The notes below the pieces were generated by a model. It ran no database searches and was not told the DNA's origin. It saw only the letters and a list, made by a program, of their open reading frames with translations. A DNA stretch of 64,000 bases from Nomia melanderi (lineage: Eukaryota > Arthropoda > Insecta > Hymenoptera > Halictidae), in assembly GCF_051020985.1 (NCBI RefSeq), contig NC_135010.1, positions 13,824,001 to 13,888,000 on the forward strand, read 5' to 3'. Of the stretch, positions 46,402 to 58,630 are shown in pieces (positions within the stretch are counted from its first letter, which is position 1; the number at the start of each line of letters is the position of its first letter). The position numbers and the translations under genes were made by a program.

Positions 46402-49400
46402 TCTCCCTTTGCTTTTGGCCCGATAATTGCTCGACATATATGCCACCGATACGCAATTGTATAAATCTAAGCTAAGTTAGTATTAAGCATGCGAAAGAAG
46501 ACGTCGATCATCCGCCGTGGGATTATTATAATATCAAATGCGATAGACATAAGTGCGTTAAAGATAAGACTTAGATTTAGAACGGGAGGTCGGTGGAATT
46601 GAATTTCCACCCACCTCCCAGGGTCCCTCGCAGCAACCTCCACGCGGTGGACCTGGTAACTAGCAGCATCGCCGATAGTGGTGGCTATCGAGGATGCTGC
46701 TAGGCTAATTGGCTGCGACACTGTATAAAATATGTCGAATAGTTATTCTTTAGAGTCATTCACTTATTCCGCCTGTTTCTCCATTTATTCCGATTCACTT
46801 AGCCATGTATGCAAGTGAATCGGCCGTGTTCAGGCCAGTCAGCGCTGCAGTGTCGTAAGTCGATGTGATCGAATCGAAAGGTCATGATGGTGGACTCAGG
46901 ACCGGTACCATGTTACCGGTACGAGTCTGTGGGTACGGAAATTTTATATATAGTCCCGAGCCCATCGAAGCCATAATTGTCACGGAGATCCTCTCCTTCG
47001 TAATACGCTCGCGCCCTTTAGGGCAGAGTGTTGGGGAGAAATGGGGGAACGCTGGCGCCGGCCGAGATCATCCTCTGATTGATTAGATGAGGGATCATCG
47101 GAACTCGGCACTGTAGTTCTGCCTGTCCTGACCACGGTTTGCTTCGCGGCACCGTGATTTTGCCTTTTTTAATCAGAGACTTCTTCTCTGATTTCTCATT
47201 TTCGAATCAAGAACTTCCTTCTTGATTCGCCCCCTTTGCTTCTTGTCCCAATAATTGCTCGACATATTCGCGAATGATGTACAATTTCATAAGACTAAAG
47301 TAAGTTAGAAGTATGATTGTATCCCCGATACAATCATAAGAGTATAAAACATGCCGAGTAATTAATCATTATTTTAATTCACTGGTTTCGCTTGTCTCCC
47401 TTTATTCCGATTCACTTTGCCATGTATGCAAGTGATAATTGCTCGGCATTCTGCGACTAAATTATAGTTCAATCTATTTGTTAAGGCTAGTCTAAGTTAG
47501 AATTAAGCGTGCGAAAGAATACATCGATCATCCGCCGTGGGATACTTCATCGTTTCGCCGAGGGAGCATTATAATTTTAAGAACGATAGATATAAGTGCG
47601 TTAAAGATAAGATTTAGGATTAGAACGGGAGGTCGGTGGAATTGAATTTCCACCTACCTCCCAGGGTCTCTCGCAGCAACCTCCACGTGGTGGACCTGGA
47701 AACTAGCAGCATCGCCGATATTGCGCTTATCGAGGATGCTGCTAGGCCAATGGCTGCGAATTGTGTAAAATATGCCGAGTAGTTATTCTTTAGCTTGATT
47801 TTCTGATTTCGCCTCTTTCCATGTGTCTGGTTCACTTGGTTCACTGACTCATTTGACAGTGGTTTGCTTCTTGTCTTGATAATTGCTCGGCATTCTGCGA
47901 CTAAATTATAGTTCAAGCTATTTGTTAAGGCTATTCTAAGTTAGAAGTAAGATTGCGAACGAAGATGTATCGTCCGCCGTGGGATACTTCGTCAGCTCAA
48001 CAAAGAAGACAGCCGCCGTGGGATTACAATTAAGTGTATCGATAAATGCGCTTAGAATAAGATTTGGAATGAGAATGGATGGTGGATGATTGTAGAATTT
48101 AAGATATTCATTAAGGCTAAGGTAAGTTAGAATTAAGCATGCGAAAGAAGACGTCGATCATCCGCCGTGGGATACTTCATCATTTCACCGTTCGATTATT
48201 ATAATATTGAGAACGATAGATATAAGTGCGTTAAAGATAAGCTTTAGAATTAGAACGGGAGGTCGGTGGAATTGAATTTCCACCTACCTCCCAGGGTCCC
48301 TCGCAGCAACCTCCACGTGGTAGACCTGGAAACTAGCAGTATCGCCGATAGAGTAGTTCCTATCGAGGATACTGCTAGGCCAATGGCTGCGAAATGGTCT
48401 AAATATGTCGAGTAGTTATTCTTTAATTTGATTCTGTGATCTTTAACTGATTTCGCTCGTTTCTCAATTTGCTCCGATTCACTTAGCCATGTACGCAAGT
48501 GAATCGGCCGCGTCAGATCAGTCAGCGCTGCAGTGTCGTAACTCGGTGTGACCGATTCGAAAGATTATGATGGTGGGTTCCGGTAGGTTCCCGTGGGGAG
48601 GGACACAAGTTGTCCTGTGCCCATCAAAGCCAGAATCGTCACGGAGATCCCAGCAATGGGTGAACGTTGGCGCCGGTGGAGATCATCCTCTGATCCGTAG
48701 ATGAGGAAGCATCGGACCTCGGCACTGCAGTTCTGCCTGCTCTGCTCGCGGTTTGCTCGCGTCACCCTGATTTTGCCTATTTTCAGTCAGAGACTTCTTC
48801 TCTGATTTCTCATTCTCGAATCAAGGGCTTCTTCCTTGATTCGCCCCCTTTGTTTCTCGCTTCGATAATTCCTCGACATATCTGCGACCAATGCGTAGTT
48901 TCATAAGGCTAAACTAAGGTAGAATTAAGATTGCGTCCCCTAATTGTCTCGCGTCGTCTCATTCTCGAGTCGAGGACTTCTTCCTCGATTCATTCCCCTT
49001 ACTGCGATGATTGTAGAATTTAAGGTATGCGTTGAAACTAAGCTAAGTTAGAATTACGAAAGAAGACGTCGATCATCCACCGAGGGACACTTCATCGTTT
49101 CGAGCGATTATTATATTAAGAGCGATAGATATAAGTGCGTTAATTGCTCGTTGCGCCCAATGCTCGAATCAAGGACTTCTTCCTTGATTCGATTCCTATA
49201 CTGCGATGATTCTATAATAAAATTTATGCGTTGCGACTAAACTGCGTTAGAATTAAGCGTGGGAAAGAAGACGTCGATCATCCGCCGTGGGATACTTCAT
49301 CATTTCACCGTTCGATTATTATAATATTGAAAACGATAGATATTAAGTGCGTTAGAGATAAGATTTAGAATTAGAACGGGAGGTCGGTGGAATTGAGTTT

Positions 49401-52400
49401 CCACCTACCTCCCAGGGTCCCTCGCAGCAACCTCCACGTGGTAGACCTGGAAACTAGCAGCATCGCCGATAGAGTAGTTCCTATCGAGGATACTGCTAGG
49501 CCAATGGCTGCGAATTGTGTAAAATATGCCGAGTAGTTATTCTTTAGCTTGATTCTCTGATTCCGCCTGTTTCAATGTATCCGGTTCACTTGGCCATGCT
49601 TGCAAGTGCATCGGGCCGTGTGACGCCAGTCAGTTCTGCAGTTCCGAGTCTCGGTGCTCTGACTCGAAGTAAGATCATGACGGACCACCGTGGGCCGTAT
49701 GGTGCTCGCGCCGACGGCTCACGGTACTGCTCTTCCCAGGATCCTACTTCTTTGTAAACCGCCCCTAGTCCTGTGCTAAGCCACAGGGCAGGGCGTGGAG
49801 AAGTTAACGGGAACCTAAGATGAGCACGTGTCCGTCCGCTGATCCGAAAAGGGCAGAGCACCGGTACTCGGGACTGTAGTTCTGACTGGTTGATCGCGGT
49901 TTGCTCGCGTCACCCTCCTTTTTAAATCAGAGACTTCTTCTCTGATTTCTCTAATCGTAGAATCAAGGACTTCCTCCTTGATTCGTACCCTTTGCTTCTT
50001 GGTCCGATAATTGCTCGGCATATCTGCGACCGATGCGTAGTTTTATACTGCGAAAGTAAGTTAGAATTAAGACCGTATCCCCAATTTTGCTCTTGCTGAA
50101 TCAGAGACTTCTTCTCTGATTCGTCTCGCTTTTGAATCAAGGACTTCTTCCTTGCTTCACTCCCTATACTGCGATGATTGCGTAATAAAAATAATGCGTT
50201 GCGACTGAAATGCGTTTAATATTAAGGTTTAGAATAAGAACGGGAGGTCGGTGGAATTGAATTTCCACCTACCTCCCAGGGTCCCTCGCAGCAACCTCCA
50301 CGTGGTAGACCTGGAAACTAGCAGCATCGCCGATAGAGTAGTTCCTATCGAGGATGCTGCTAGGCCGATGGCTGCGCAATTGTCTAAATATGTCGAGTAG
50401 TTATTCTTTAGATTCATTCGCTTTCGCCTGTCTTTCGATTTACTCCGGTTCACTTAGCCATGCATGCAAGTGAATCGGCCGCGTGTCAGGTCAGTCAGCG
50501 CTGCAGTGTTGTAACTCGATGTGACCGATTCAAAGGGTTATGATGGTGGGGTCCGGTTTGTACCCCGTGGGAAGGGATGCTAGTTGTCCTGTGCCCATCA
50601 AAGCCAGAATCGTCACGGAGATCCCAGCAATGGGTGAACGTTGGCGCCGGTGGAGATCATCCTCTGTCCTGGAGATGAGGAAGCATCGGACCTCAACACT
50701 GTAGTTCTGCCTGTCTTGCTCGCGGTTTGCTCGCGCACCCTTCTTTTTAATCAGGGACTTCTTCTCTGATTTCTCTAATTGTCGAATCGAGGACTTCCTC
50801 CTCGATTCTCTCCCTTTGCTTTTGGCCCGATAATTGCTCGACATATATGCCACCGATACGCAATTGTATAAATCTAAGCTAAGTTAGTATTAAGCATGGG
50901 AAAGAAGACGTCGATCATCCGCCGAGGGATTATTAGAATATTAAATGCGATAGACATAAGTGCGTTAAAGATAAGACTTAGATTTAGAACGGGAGGTCGG
51001 TGGAATTGAATTTCCACCCACCTCCCAGGGTCCCTCGCAGCAACCTCCACGCGGTGGACCTGGTAACTAGCAGCATCGCCGATAGTGGTGGCTATCGAGG
51101 ATGCTGCTAGGCTAATTGGCTGCGACATTGTATAAAATATGTCGAATGGTTATTCTTTAGAGTCATTCACTTATTCCGCCTGTTTCTCCATTTATTCCGA
51201 TTCACTTAGCCATGTATGCAAGTGAATCGGCCGTGTTCAGGCCAGTCAGCGCTGCAGTGTCGTAAGTCGATGTGATCGAATCGAAAGGTCATGATGGTGG
51301 ACTCAGGACCGGTACCATGTTACCGGTACGAGTCTGTGGGTACGGAAATTTTATATATAGTCCCGAGCCCATCGAAGCCATAATTGTCACGGAGATCCTC
51401 TCCTTCGTAATACGCTCGCGCCCTTTAGGGCAGAGTGTTGGGGAGAAATGGGGGAACGCTGGCGCCGGCCGAGATCATCCTCTGATTGATTAGATGAGGG
51501 ATCATCGGAACTCGGCACTGTAGTTCTGCCTGTCCTGACCACGGTTTGCTTCGCGGCACCGTGATTTTGCCTTTTTTAATCAGAGACTTCTTCTCTGATT
51601 TCTCATTTTCGAATCAAGAACTTCCTTCTTGATTCGCCCCCTTTGCTTCTTGTCCCAATAATTGCTCGACATATTCGCGAATGATGTACAATTTCATAAG
51701 ACTAAACTAAGTTAGAAGTATGATTGTATCCCCGATACAATCATAAGAGTATAAAACATGCCGAGTAATTAATCATTATTTTAATTCACTGGTTTCGCTT
51801 GTCTCCCTTTATTCCAATTCACTTTGCCATGTGTGCAAGTGATAATTGCTCGGCATTCTGCGACTAAATTATAGTTCAATCTATTTATTAAGGCTAATCT
51901 AAGTTAGAATTAAGCGTGCGAAAGAATACATCGATCATCCGCCGTGGGATACTTCATCGTTTCGCCGAGGGATTATTATAATTTTAAGAACGATAGATAT
52001 AAATGCGTTAAAGATAAGATTTAGGATTAGAACGGGAGGTCGGTGGAATTGAATTTCCACCTACCTCCCAGGGTCTCTCGCAGCAACCTCCACGTGGTAG
52101 ACCTGGAAACTAGCAGCATCGCCGATAGAGTAGTTCCTATCGAGGATGCTGCTAGGCCAATGGCTGCGAAATTGTGTAAAATATGCCGAGTAGTTATTCT
52201 TTAGCTTGATTTTCTGATTTCGCCTCTTTCCATGTATCTGGTTCACTTGGTTCACTGACTCATTTGACAGTGGTTTGCTTCTTGTCTTGATAATTGCTCG
52301 GCATTCTGCGACTAAATTATAGTTCAAGCTATTTGTTAAGGCTATTCTAAGTTAGAAGTAAGATTGCGAATGAAGACGTATCGTCCCCCGTGGGATACTT

Positions 52401-54360
52401 CGTCAGCTCAACAAGGAAGACAGCCGCCGTGGGATTACAATTAAGTGTATCGATAAATGCGTTTAAAATAAGATTAAAATTAGAACGGGGGGTTGATGAT
52501 GCTAGAATTTAAGATATTCATTAAGGCTAAGGTAAGTTAGAATTAAGCGTGCGAAAGAATACATCGATCATCCGCCGTGGGATATTTCATCATTTCACCG
52601 TTCGATTATTATAATATTAAGAACGATAGATATAAATGCGTTTAAAATAAGATTTAGAATTAGGGCGGGAGGTCGGTGGAATTTAATTTCCACCCACCTC
52701 CCAGGGTCTCCCGCAGCAACCTCCACGCGGTGGACCTGGAAACTAGCAGTATCGCCGATAGAGTAGTTCCTATCGAGGATACTGCTAGGCCAATGGCTGC
52801 GAAATGGTCTAAATATGTCGAGTAGTTATTCTTTAACTTGATTCTGTGATCTTTAACTGATTTTGCCCGTTTCTCAATTTGCTCCGATTCACTTAGCCAT
52901 GTATGCAAGTGAATCGGCCGCGTCAGATCAGTCAGCGCTGCAGTGTCGTAACTCGGTGTGACCGATTCGAAAGATTATGATGGTGGGTTCCGGTAGGTTC
53001 CCGTGGGGAGGGACACAAGTTGTCCTGTGCCCATCGAAGCCAGAATCGTCACGGAGATCCCAGCAATGGGTGAACGTTGGCGCCGGTGGAGATCATCCTC
53101 TGATCCGTAGATGAGGAAGCATCGGACCTCGACACTGCAGTTCTGCCTGCTCTGCTCGCGGTTTGTTTCGCGTCACCCTGGTTTTGCCTATTTTCAGTCA
53201 GAGACTTCTTCTCTGATTTCACATGCTCGAATCAAGGGCTTCTTCCTTGATTCGCCCCCTCTGTTTCTTGCTTCGATAATTCCTCGACATATCTGCGACC
53301 AATGCGTAGTTTCGTAAGGCTAAACTAAGGTAGAATTAAGATTGCATCCCTTAATTGTCTCGCGTCGTCTCATTCTCGAATCGAGGACTTCTTCCTCGAT
53401 TCATTCCCCTTACTGCGATGATTGTAGAATTTAAGGCATGCGTTAAAGCTAAGCTAAGTTACAATTACGAAAGAAGACGTCGATCATCCACCGAGGGACA
53501 CTTCATCGTTTCGAGCGATTATTATATTAAGGGCGATAGATATAAGTGCGTTTAAAATAAGATTTAGAATTAGGGCGGGAGGTCGGTGGAATTGAGTTTC
53601 CACCCACCTCCCAGGGTCTCTCGCAGCAACCTCCACGTGGTGGACCTGGAAACTAGCAGCATCGCCGATATTGCGCTTATCGAGGATGCTGCTAGGCCAA
53701 TGGCTGCGAATTGTGTAAAATATGCCGAGTAGTTATTCTTTAGCTTGATTTTCTGATTTCGCCTCTTTCCATGTATCTGGTTCACTTGGTTCACTGACTC
53801 ATTTGACAGTGGTTTGCTTCTTGTCTTGATAATTGCTCGGAATTCTGCGACTAAATTATAGTTGAAGCTATTTGTTAAGGCTATTCTAAGTTAGAAGTAA
53901 GATGGCGAATGAAGACGTATCGTCCGCCGTGTTATACTTCGTCAGCTCAACAAAGAAGACAGCCGCCGTGGGATTACAATTAAGTGTATCGATAAATGCG
54001 CTTAGAATAAGATTTGGATTGAGAATGGATGGTGGATGATTGTAGAATTTAAGATATTCATTAAGGCTAAGGTAAGTTAGAATTAAGCGTGCGAAAGAAG
54101 ACGTCGATCATCCGCCGTGGGATACTTCATCATTTCACCGTTCGATTATTATAATATTGAAAACGATAGATATAAATGCGTTTAAATAAGATTTAGAATT
54201 AGAACGGGAGGTCGGTGGAATATAATTTCCACCCACCTCCCAGGGTCTCCACTCGCAGCAACCTCCACGTGGTGAGACCTGGGCAACTAGCATTCTCTTG
54301 AGTAGAATATTCTCTGCGAAGGATTACGTTAGGCTAATTGGCTGCGAGAAAATTGTAATT

Positions 54361-54578
54361 TCGAGTGTGATGTATGCAAACGTCGGCATATAAAGTCTTT
54401 AAACAGTATCTAATTTTTTCGCGGATGATGAAGAGAGTTGTTTAACTTCTGTAATTTTTCGTATATTCTCTATTCCAGTACATAATTAAAATAAATAGCA
54501 TATATATTAATGTGATAGAATAATTAAAAGGACTATATAAACTTCTTAGAGTATGTTTTTAATTTCCTAATTCTTTTA
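54361..54578. other. spacer between the array and the right foldback element
   Basis: AT-rich sequence with no recognised feature. Confidence 0.4.
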
Positions 54579-55848
54579 ATGAGTAAGACAAGGACAGCAC
54601 GCGTGTGCGATAAGGGTACATTTGGTAGTGTGCGACAGCAGCGCCATCTAGCGGACGGGCATTTTCGAAGCTTTTCCCTATACCCGCAACGAGTGCGACA
54701 AGGACAGAACTAGTGTGCGACAAGGACAGAGATAGTCTCCCTCTAGCAACCTCCTTCGAAAAAGCATCTCATCAGTCCCTGGTACCTACTCGTAAAGCAT
54801 CAGGGCTAAGGAGGTCTCCACGATAGCATTTTTGGTGGCGCCATCTAGCGGCGAAAGCTGGAAACTAAATGCGACTTGCCGATGGAGAAGAAACAACGGA
54901 ATACGCAGCGAATTTATTAATAACTCGACTATTACGAATAAATTATTAACATTTGCAATTTGTGATGGTAGACTGGACCTTCCCCTACTTTCTCGTATCA
55001 TCATTAATAGGATTTTCCTCCTCGTTAATTATTTATTAATAATTCTTCGAGACGATGTCACGAGATAGGTTAGATTCATTTGACAGGTGCTGAGTTAATT
55101 ATTAAGATTCTTAATTAATAGGCATAATTTGTGAATGTTTGGAATTAAAGAAGGTAAAGTGGACTGCTGAGCATCATTCAGTAGTACCCATTTATTTTTC
55201 CTTGTCTCAATAATTGCGTTCTAATGAAACGAATTCATTCCATCAATAATCGCTAATAATTAATTAATTACAACCGAAATCAGATCCACACTCTACTGGA
55301 ATGATTACTACGGGTCCACTTTAACTTCTTCAATTCCAAACATTCACAAATTATGCCTATTAATTGATAATCTTAATGTTTTTCTCCTCACCTGTCAAAA
55401 AATTTGAGGTTATCTTTTGCATCGTCCCAAAGAATAATTAATAAATAATTAACTCGGAACAAAATCCTATCAATGACGACATGAGAAACTAGGGGAAGGT
55501 TCATTCTACAATTATAAATTGCAAAAGTTAACAATTTGTTCGTGATAATCGATTTATTAATGAATTCGCTACTGAATTCGTTGTTTCTTCTTCATCGGCG
55601 TGTCGCATTTTAGTTCAAGCTTTCGCCGCTAGATGGCGCCACCAATTTCGCTCACCATGCGACCTCTTTAGTCCTGATGCTTCACGAGTAGGTACCAGGG
55701 ACTGATGAGATGCTTTTTCCTAGGAGGTGGCTAGAGTGAGACTATCTCTGTCCTTGTCGCACACTAGCTCTGTCCTTGTCTTACACATTGCGGGTATAGG
55801 GAAAAGCTTCGAAAACGCCCGTCCGCTAGATGGCGCTGCTATCGCCCG
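54579..55848. mobile_element. foldback element with two long inverted arms, right edge of the block
   Basis: The left arm (54579 to about 55165) and right arm (about 55312-55848) are inverted copies of about 540-590 bp around a spacer of about 150 bp centred near 55240. The inner ends, for example AGGCATAATTTGTGAATGTT and its inverse at 55339-55358, match closely. The outer ends carry GACAAGGACAG-type subterminal repeats. The left arm is the same sequence as the solo arm at 37683-38160. No protein frame is present. Confidence 0.75.
54641..54654 (-). promoter_or_regulatory. CTCF-like motif in right-edge element
   Basis: GCGCCATCTAGCGG occurs here and at 54838-54851, and in inverted orientation at 55626-55639 and 55823-55836. 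With the left-edge copies that makes six motifs, four of them in divergent orientation at the right edge. An insulator role is inference only. Confidence 0.3.
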
Positions 55849-56090
55849 GGACCATAACCGAAGACTTGAACTGTGAAAAGCCGAATCCCACGCATTTAAA
55901 AATAGTAGATAAATTCTAGAAGGAAGCCAATATCAAGATATAACGAACACAAAAATAAAAACAAACTCTCCAAATAATGGCTGACAACTAAGAGAAACAA
56001 AATACCACTAGAAATAGTGTAAACTAGTAATAAAGATATTGTAATCACTTATACTGGGCAGTAGACCGTAAAAGGTTCTACGCCCCTTTT
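55849..56090. other. A-rich noncoding spacer
   Basis: No feature is visible beyond A-rich composition. Confidence 0.4.
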
Positions 56091-56400
56091 CAATTAAAAA
56101 AAAAACCAAAGACTGGTAGATAGGTTAGTTAAGGCTAACACTAAAGCTGTTACTAGTAGGCGTGACAAATAAAAAAAAATCTTTTTTCCTTGTCAGACTC
56201 AAATAAAAAAAATTTACTTTCCTTGTCAGACTCAAAAAAAAAAATCTTTCCTTGTCGTGCTCAAATAAAAAAAAATCTACTTTCCTCGTCAGAATTTAAT
56301 AAAAAAAACTCTACTTTCCCAGTCGCAGTCAAATAAATAAAAAGAAATCTTCTTTCCTTGTCGCACTCTAGCACTGTCCTTGTCTGACTCACTGCTAGGA
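56091..56400. repeat. degenerate A-rich tandem repeat with TCCTTGTC motif
   Basis: Units of roughly 35-50 bp combine an AATAAAAAAAA run with CTTTCCTTGTCAGACTCAA. The TCCTTGTCGCAC motif is the inverse of the GTGCGACAAGGA subterminal repeat in the foldback arms, so this is likely an eroded end of the same element family. Confidence 0.65.
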
Positions 56401-56943
56401 CACGCCTGCAGCCCCTGACAGCCTGCAACCATTCTTACGCACGTGTGATAACGATTCTTATACGAGGGGCAGTCCATCAATAGCTTGGTGATACTATTAC
56501 GTTATAACACTAGATTGTATATTGTTTAACACTTTTTTCATGTGACGCTGAACGTGTTAAGTAGTCGTTTCTTTATGTTGTCGCATAAGATATAAATTAA
56601 CATGTGTTACGAAAGGTAGTAAATGAAGGAACCATGGTTTCAGTTCAATATACATTTTTATTTAAAGTATAATGTTGCTAACGAAATTGTTAAGCATACA
56701 GGATTGAAATGTGTGACAAAATAAACACAAATGAACATTAATAAATTACAATGAATTACAGTCTTGTATATATTTACAATTTTTTATAGACATTTATAAA
56801 AATACTAAACAGCATTCGCAATTTTAACGTACAATACGATACGAACATTAAAAACGTACACAATGTGCTTATATAATAATGTATCGACGAAATTCTTATC
56901 TTCCAATTGTCATTACATTATTCAAGTGTCATTCTTCGGGTTT
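56401..56943. other. noncoding, AT-rich sequence
   Basis: No coding frame is visible. If the minus-strand exon at 56944-57050 is real, part of this stretch is its 3' UTR. A minus-strand AATAAA (TTTATT on plus) lies near 56721. Confidence 0.35.
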
Positions 56944-57050
56944 CTACTGGTAACTACTATAAACCTTGTTCACTGCCTTATCGATGCCATCTCCGCAATC
57001 TGCACCGTCTGTTCCTGGATGGCCAACGCACCAACAATTTAACGCAAAAT
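56944..57050 (-). CDS. last exon of an unrecognised small cysteine-containing protein
   Basis: Read on the minus strand, acceptor TTCTCAGTTTCAG opens a 107-nt exon: two bases of a split codon, 34 codons, then TAG. The peptide (FALNCWCVGHPGTDGADCGD, then GIDKAVNKVYSSYQ) has three cysteines and strongly protein-like composition. The 2-nt entry fits the donor of the exon at 58283-58332, which leaves one G, forming a GAT codon. Small cysteine-bearing C-termini like this are common in secreted insect peptides, but I recognise no family, and no signal-peptide exon was found. Moderate confidence that it is a real exon, none in a function. Confidence 0.45.
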
Positions 57051-57577
57051 CTGAAACTGAGAATAACATAATTAATCATTTGAATAATGATCAAATAGAG
57101 TTATTTATTCCTACAAATACGTTCAATCGTCTCTAATCTCCAAATATATTCAAGCAACTTAACCCTCCTCTTACATCAGAATTAACACGTTCCATGCCAC
57201 GTGTACCACATATGTTACACGCCAATGTTTGTAAGAAAATATTGTTAATAAATACAATGGAAACAATATCGAAACATATAAAAATGACCAGAAACTTGAA
57301 TACAACTTCTTATTTTATTGAAAAACTCAATGCAGTTCATATGCAAAATACAACCTAAGTTTCCGTGGCACGAAACGTATTAATTACACGACAATAATGC
57401 TCGATAATGAAAATAACACACAATTCTTTAGAACCTTTCTATCAGAGCAGTAGTCGGTAACTTATCCCGCAGTTACCGCACTCTCCCGAGGGATAAAATC
57501 CGCGTGTATCCCTCGCGAACAATGCAGAGATCTATTATTGTCCGATGAATTTTACTCCGGTCGTCTGTCGTCATGGA

Positions 57578-57605
57578 CGATAATAATAATAATAATAATA
57601 ATAAT
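57578..57605. repeat. (AAT)n microsatellite
   Basis: About nine ATA/AAT triplets lie within the intron of the putative minus-strand gene. Confidence 0.9.
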
Positions 57606-58282
57606 CCACCCCCAATCCCGCAAACGCGTGTTTAACAATTAATTTAGCCGGTCCGAAAATTTATTCTGTTCTCGTTATGCTTTCCGACGTGTGTTCCTCC
57701 TTTTATGATGCTAATTGTCAGAACGTTATTGTTCGGGGACCGTAAAACACAATCGAACGATAAAATTTGTTCAACATCCAGCCGAAATATTTCGATCCTC
57801 CGCGCACCCCAGTTGCACGGTATCACTGGCGCAGTGAAATATCGCGATTTTCCGCTACCACCGTATTTTTGCAATTCCACCGGGTCAGTTTATTCCGAAA
57901 CTTTTATCGTTTCGTCGTTGCTCTTTAATTACCGAATCTACGAACGACACATATACCCCAGAATGACCCGCCCCTGTGGAACTACGTCCTTCTGTTACCG
58001 TGGTTTTGTCTTTCGCGTAGAATCCCATGGAAATTGGCAAAGGTCGGCCAGTGAGAACTGATTGACAGACCGGAAATCCGACTGTTTAGCATTTGCGACC
58101 GGTATCCGAGCGACTTTCATCCCTCTACTTTGGCATTCCAGATCAAAGCTACGGACGTCATCCCCTAAACGTCTCCTAAGGTCCATACATCTCCATCGTC
58201 CTCAGGTTTCTCCAAAACCTAAGTTTCTTCCTCGAAAGCAAAATTCTGTTTGTTACGCGCCCAAAAATGACAGGACACTCAC

Positions 58283-58332
58283 CGTCGCTGTCGCATGGAT
58301 GCTCCTTTTTCTTATAAATATGCCGACTTTTC
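58283..58332 (-). CDS. penultimate exon of the same unrecognised minus-strand gene
   Basis: A 50-nt exon on the minus strand encodes KSRHIYKKKEHPCDSD, entered with one base of a split codon and left with one G. Its donor, GCGACG|GTGAGT, is strong. The acceptor, CGCTCAAG|G, has a weak pyrimidine tract, and a stop lies just upstream in frame, so the exon must begin near here. Together with 56944-57050 it yields four cysteines. Upstream exons should lie on the minus strand at higher coordinates but could not be identified. Confidence 0.35.
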
Positions 58333-58467
58333 CTTGAGCGTCAGTTAACATTGATTCGCGTAATCGACAACCACCCAGTCTCGACAACAAAGGTAGAAAC
58401 AAGCATCCAAATCAACCTCTGTGTTGATGAAATCGTTAGAATCACTGTATTACTTCAGCATTGTATT

Positions 58468-58630
58468 TTTAACCCTTTGAACTCCGTAGGCTTCAATATT
58501 GCACCAGTTCTAATATAAAATAGTTTAATGAATTTTAAGAGAACTACCTTAAATGTGTTGAAAATCGAATAATTTTAGGGTAGTTTCTTTAAGATTCATT
58601 AAAATATTGGAGCCTACAGAGTTTAAAGGA
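58468..58630. mobile_element. short MITE-like element with CCTTTGAACTC ends
   Basis: It begins CCTTTGAACTCCGTAGGCT and ends AGCCTACAGAGTTTAAAGG, an imperfect inverted terminal repeat. A relative at about 61028-61340 shares the left end and an inner ACCCTAAAATTATT segment. Confidence 0.6.

Larger units (their letters stand above)
45781..54360. repeat. 8.5-kb array of eleven structured modules (five-unit higher-order repeat)
   Basis: The module core begins GGGAGGTCGGTGGAA and ends GGCTGCGA. It occurs at 45833-45969, 46584-46718, 47627-47759, 48257-48392, 49378-49513, 50242-50377, 50991-51125, 52034-52169, 52667-52802, 53577-53709 and 54206-54347. Cores 1-4 recur as cores 6-9 at 4407-4410 bp and core 5 as core 10 at 4199 bp, a five-unit higher-order repeat. 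Between cores lie other shared modules: a GATTCACTT...AAGTGAATC hairpin, CTTCT-loop hairpins, and a GATCATCCGCCGTGGGATAC motif. Core 11 is diverged and its main hairpin is broken. Reading frames are not kept between copies. Confidence 0.9.

Noticed and set aside
46865..51493. Identical 73-residue plus-strand frames at 46865 and 51272
   Set aside because: They are the same segment of the higher-order repeat, with no start context, domain or relation to other modules.
47620..53794. Recurring minus-strand frames with KNNYS and LLVSRSTTWRLLR in the array
   Set aside because: Similar peptides recur because the DNA is repeated. Several copies switch to another frame after small indels (for example near 45.97 and 52.17 kb), so coding is not conserved.
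37683..55848. The whole block as one autonomous transposon or virus
   Set aside because: No transposase, reverse transcriptase, integrase or capsid-like frame was found on either strand.
37683..55848. CRISPR array interpretation of the regularly spaced repeats
   Set aside because: Units are long, unequal and homologous throughout, with no unique short spacers, and this is an animal genome.
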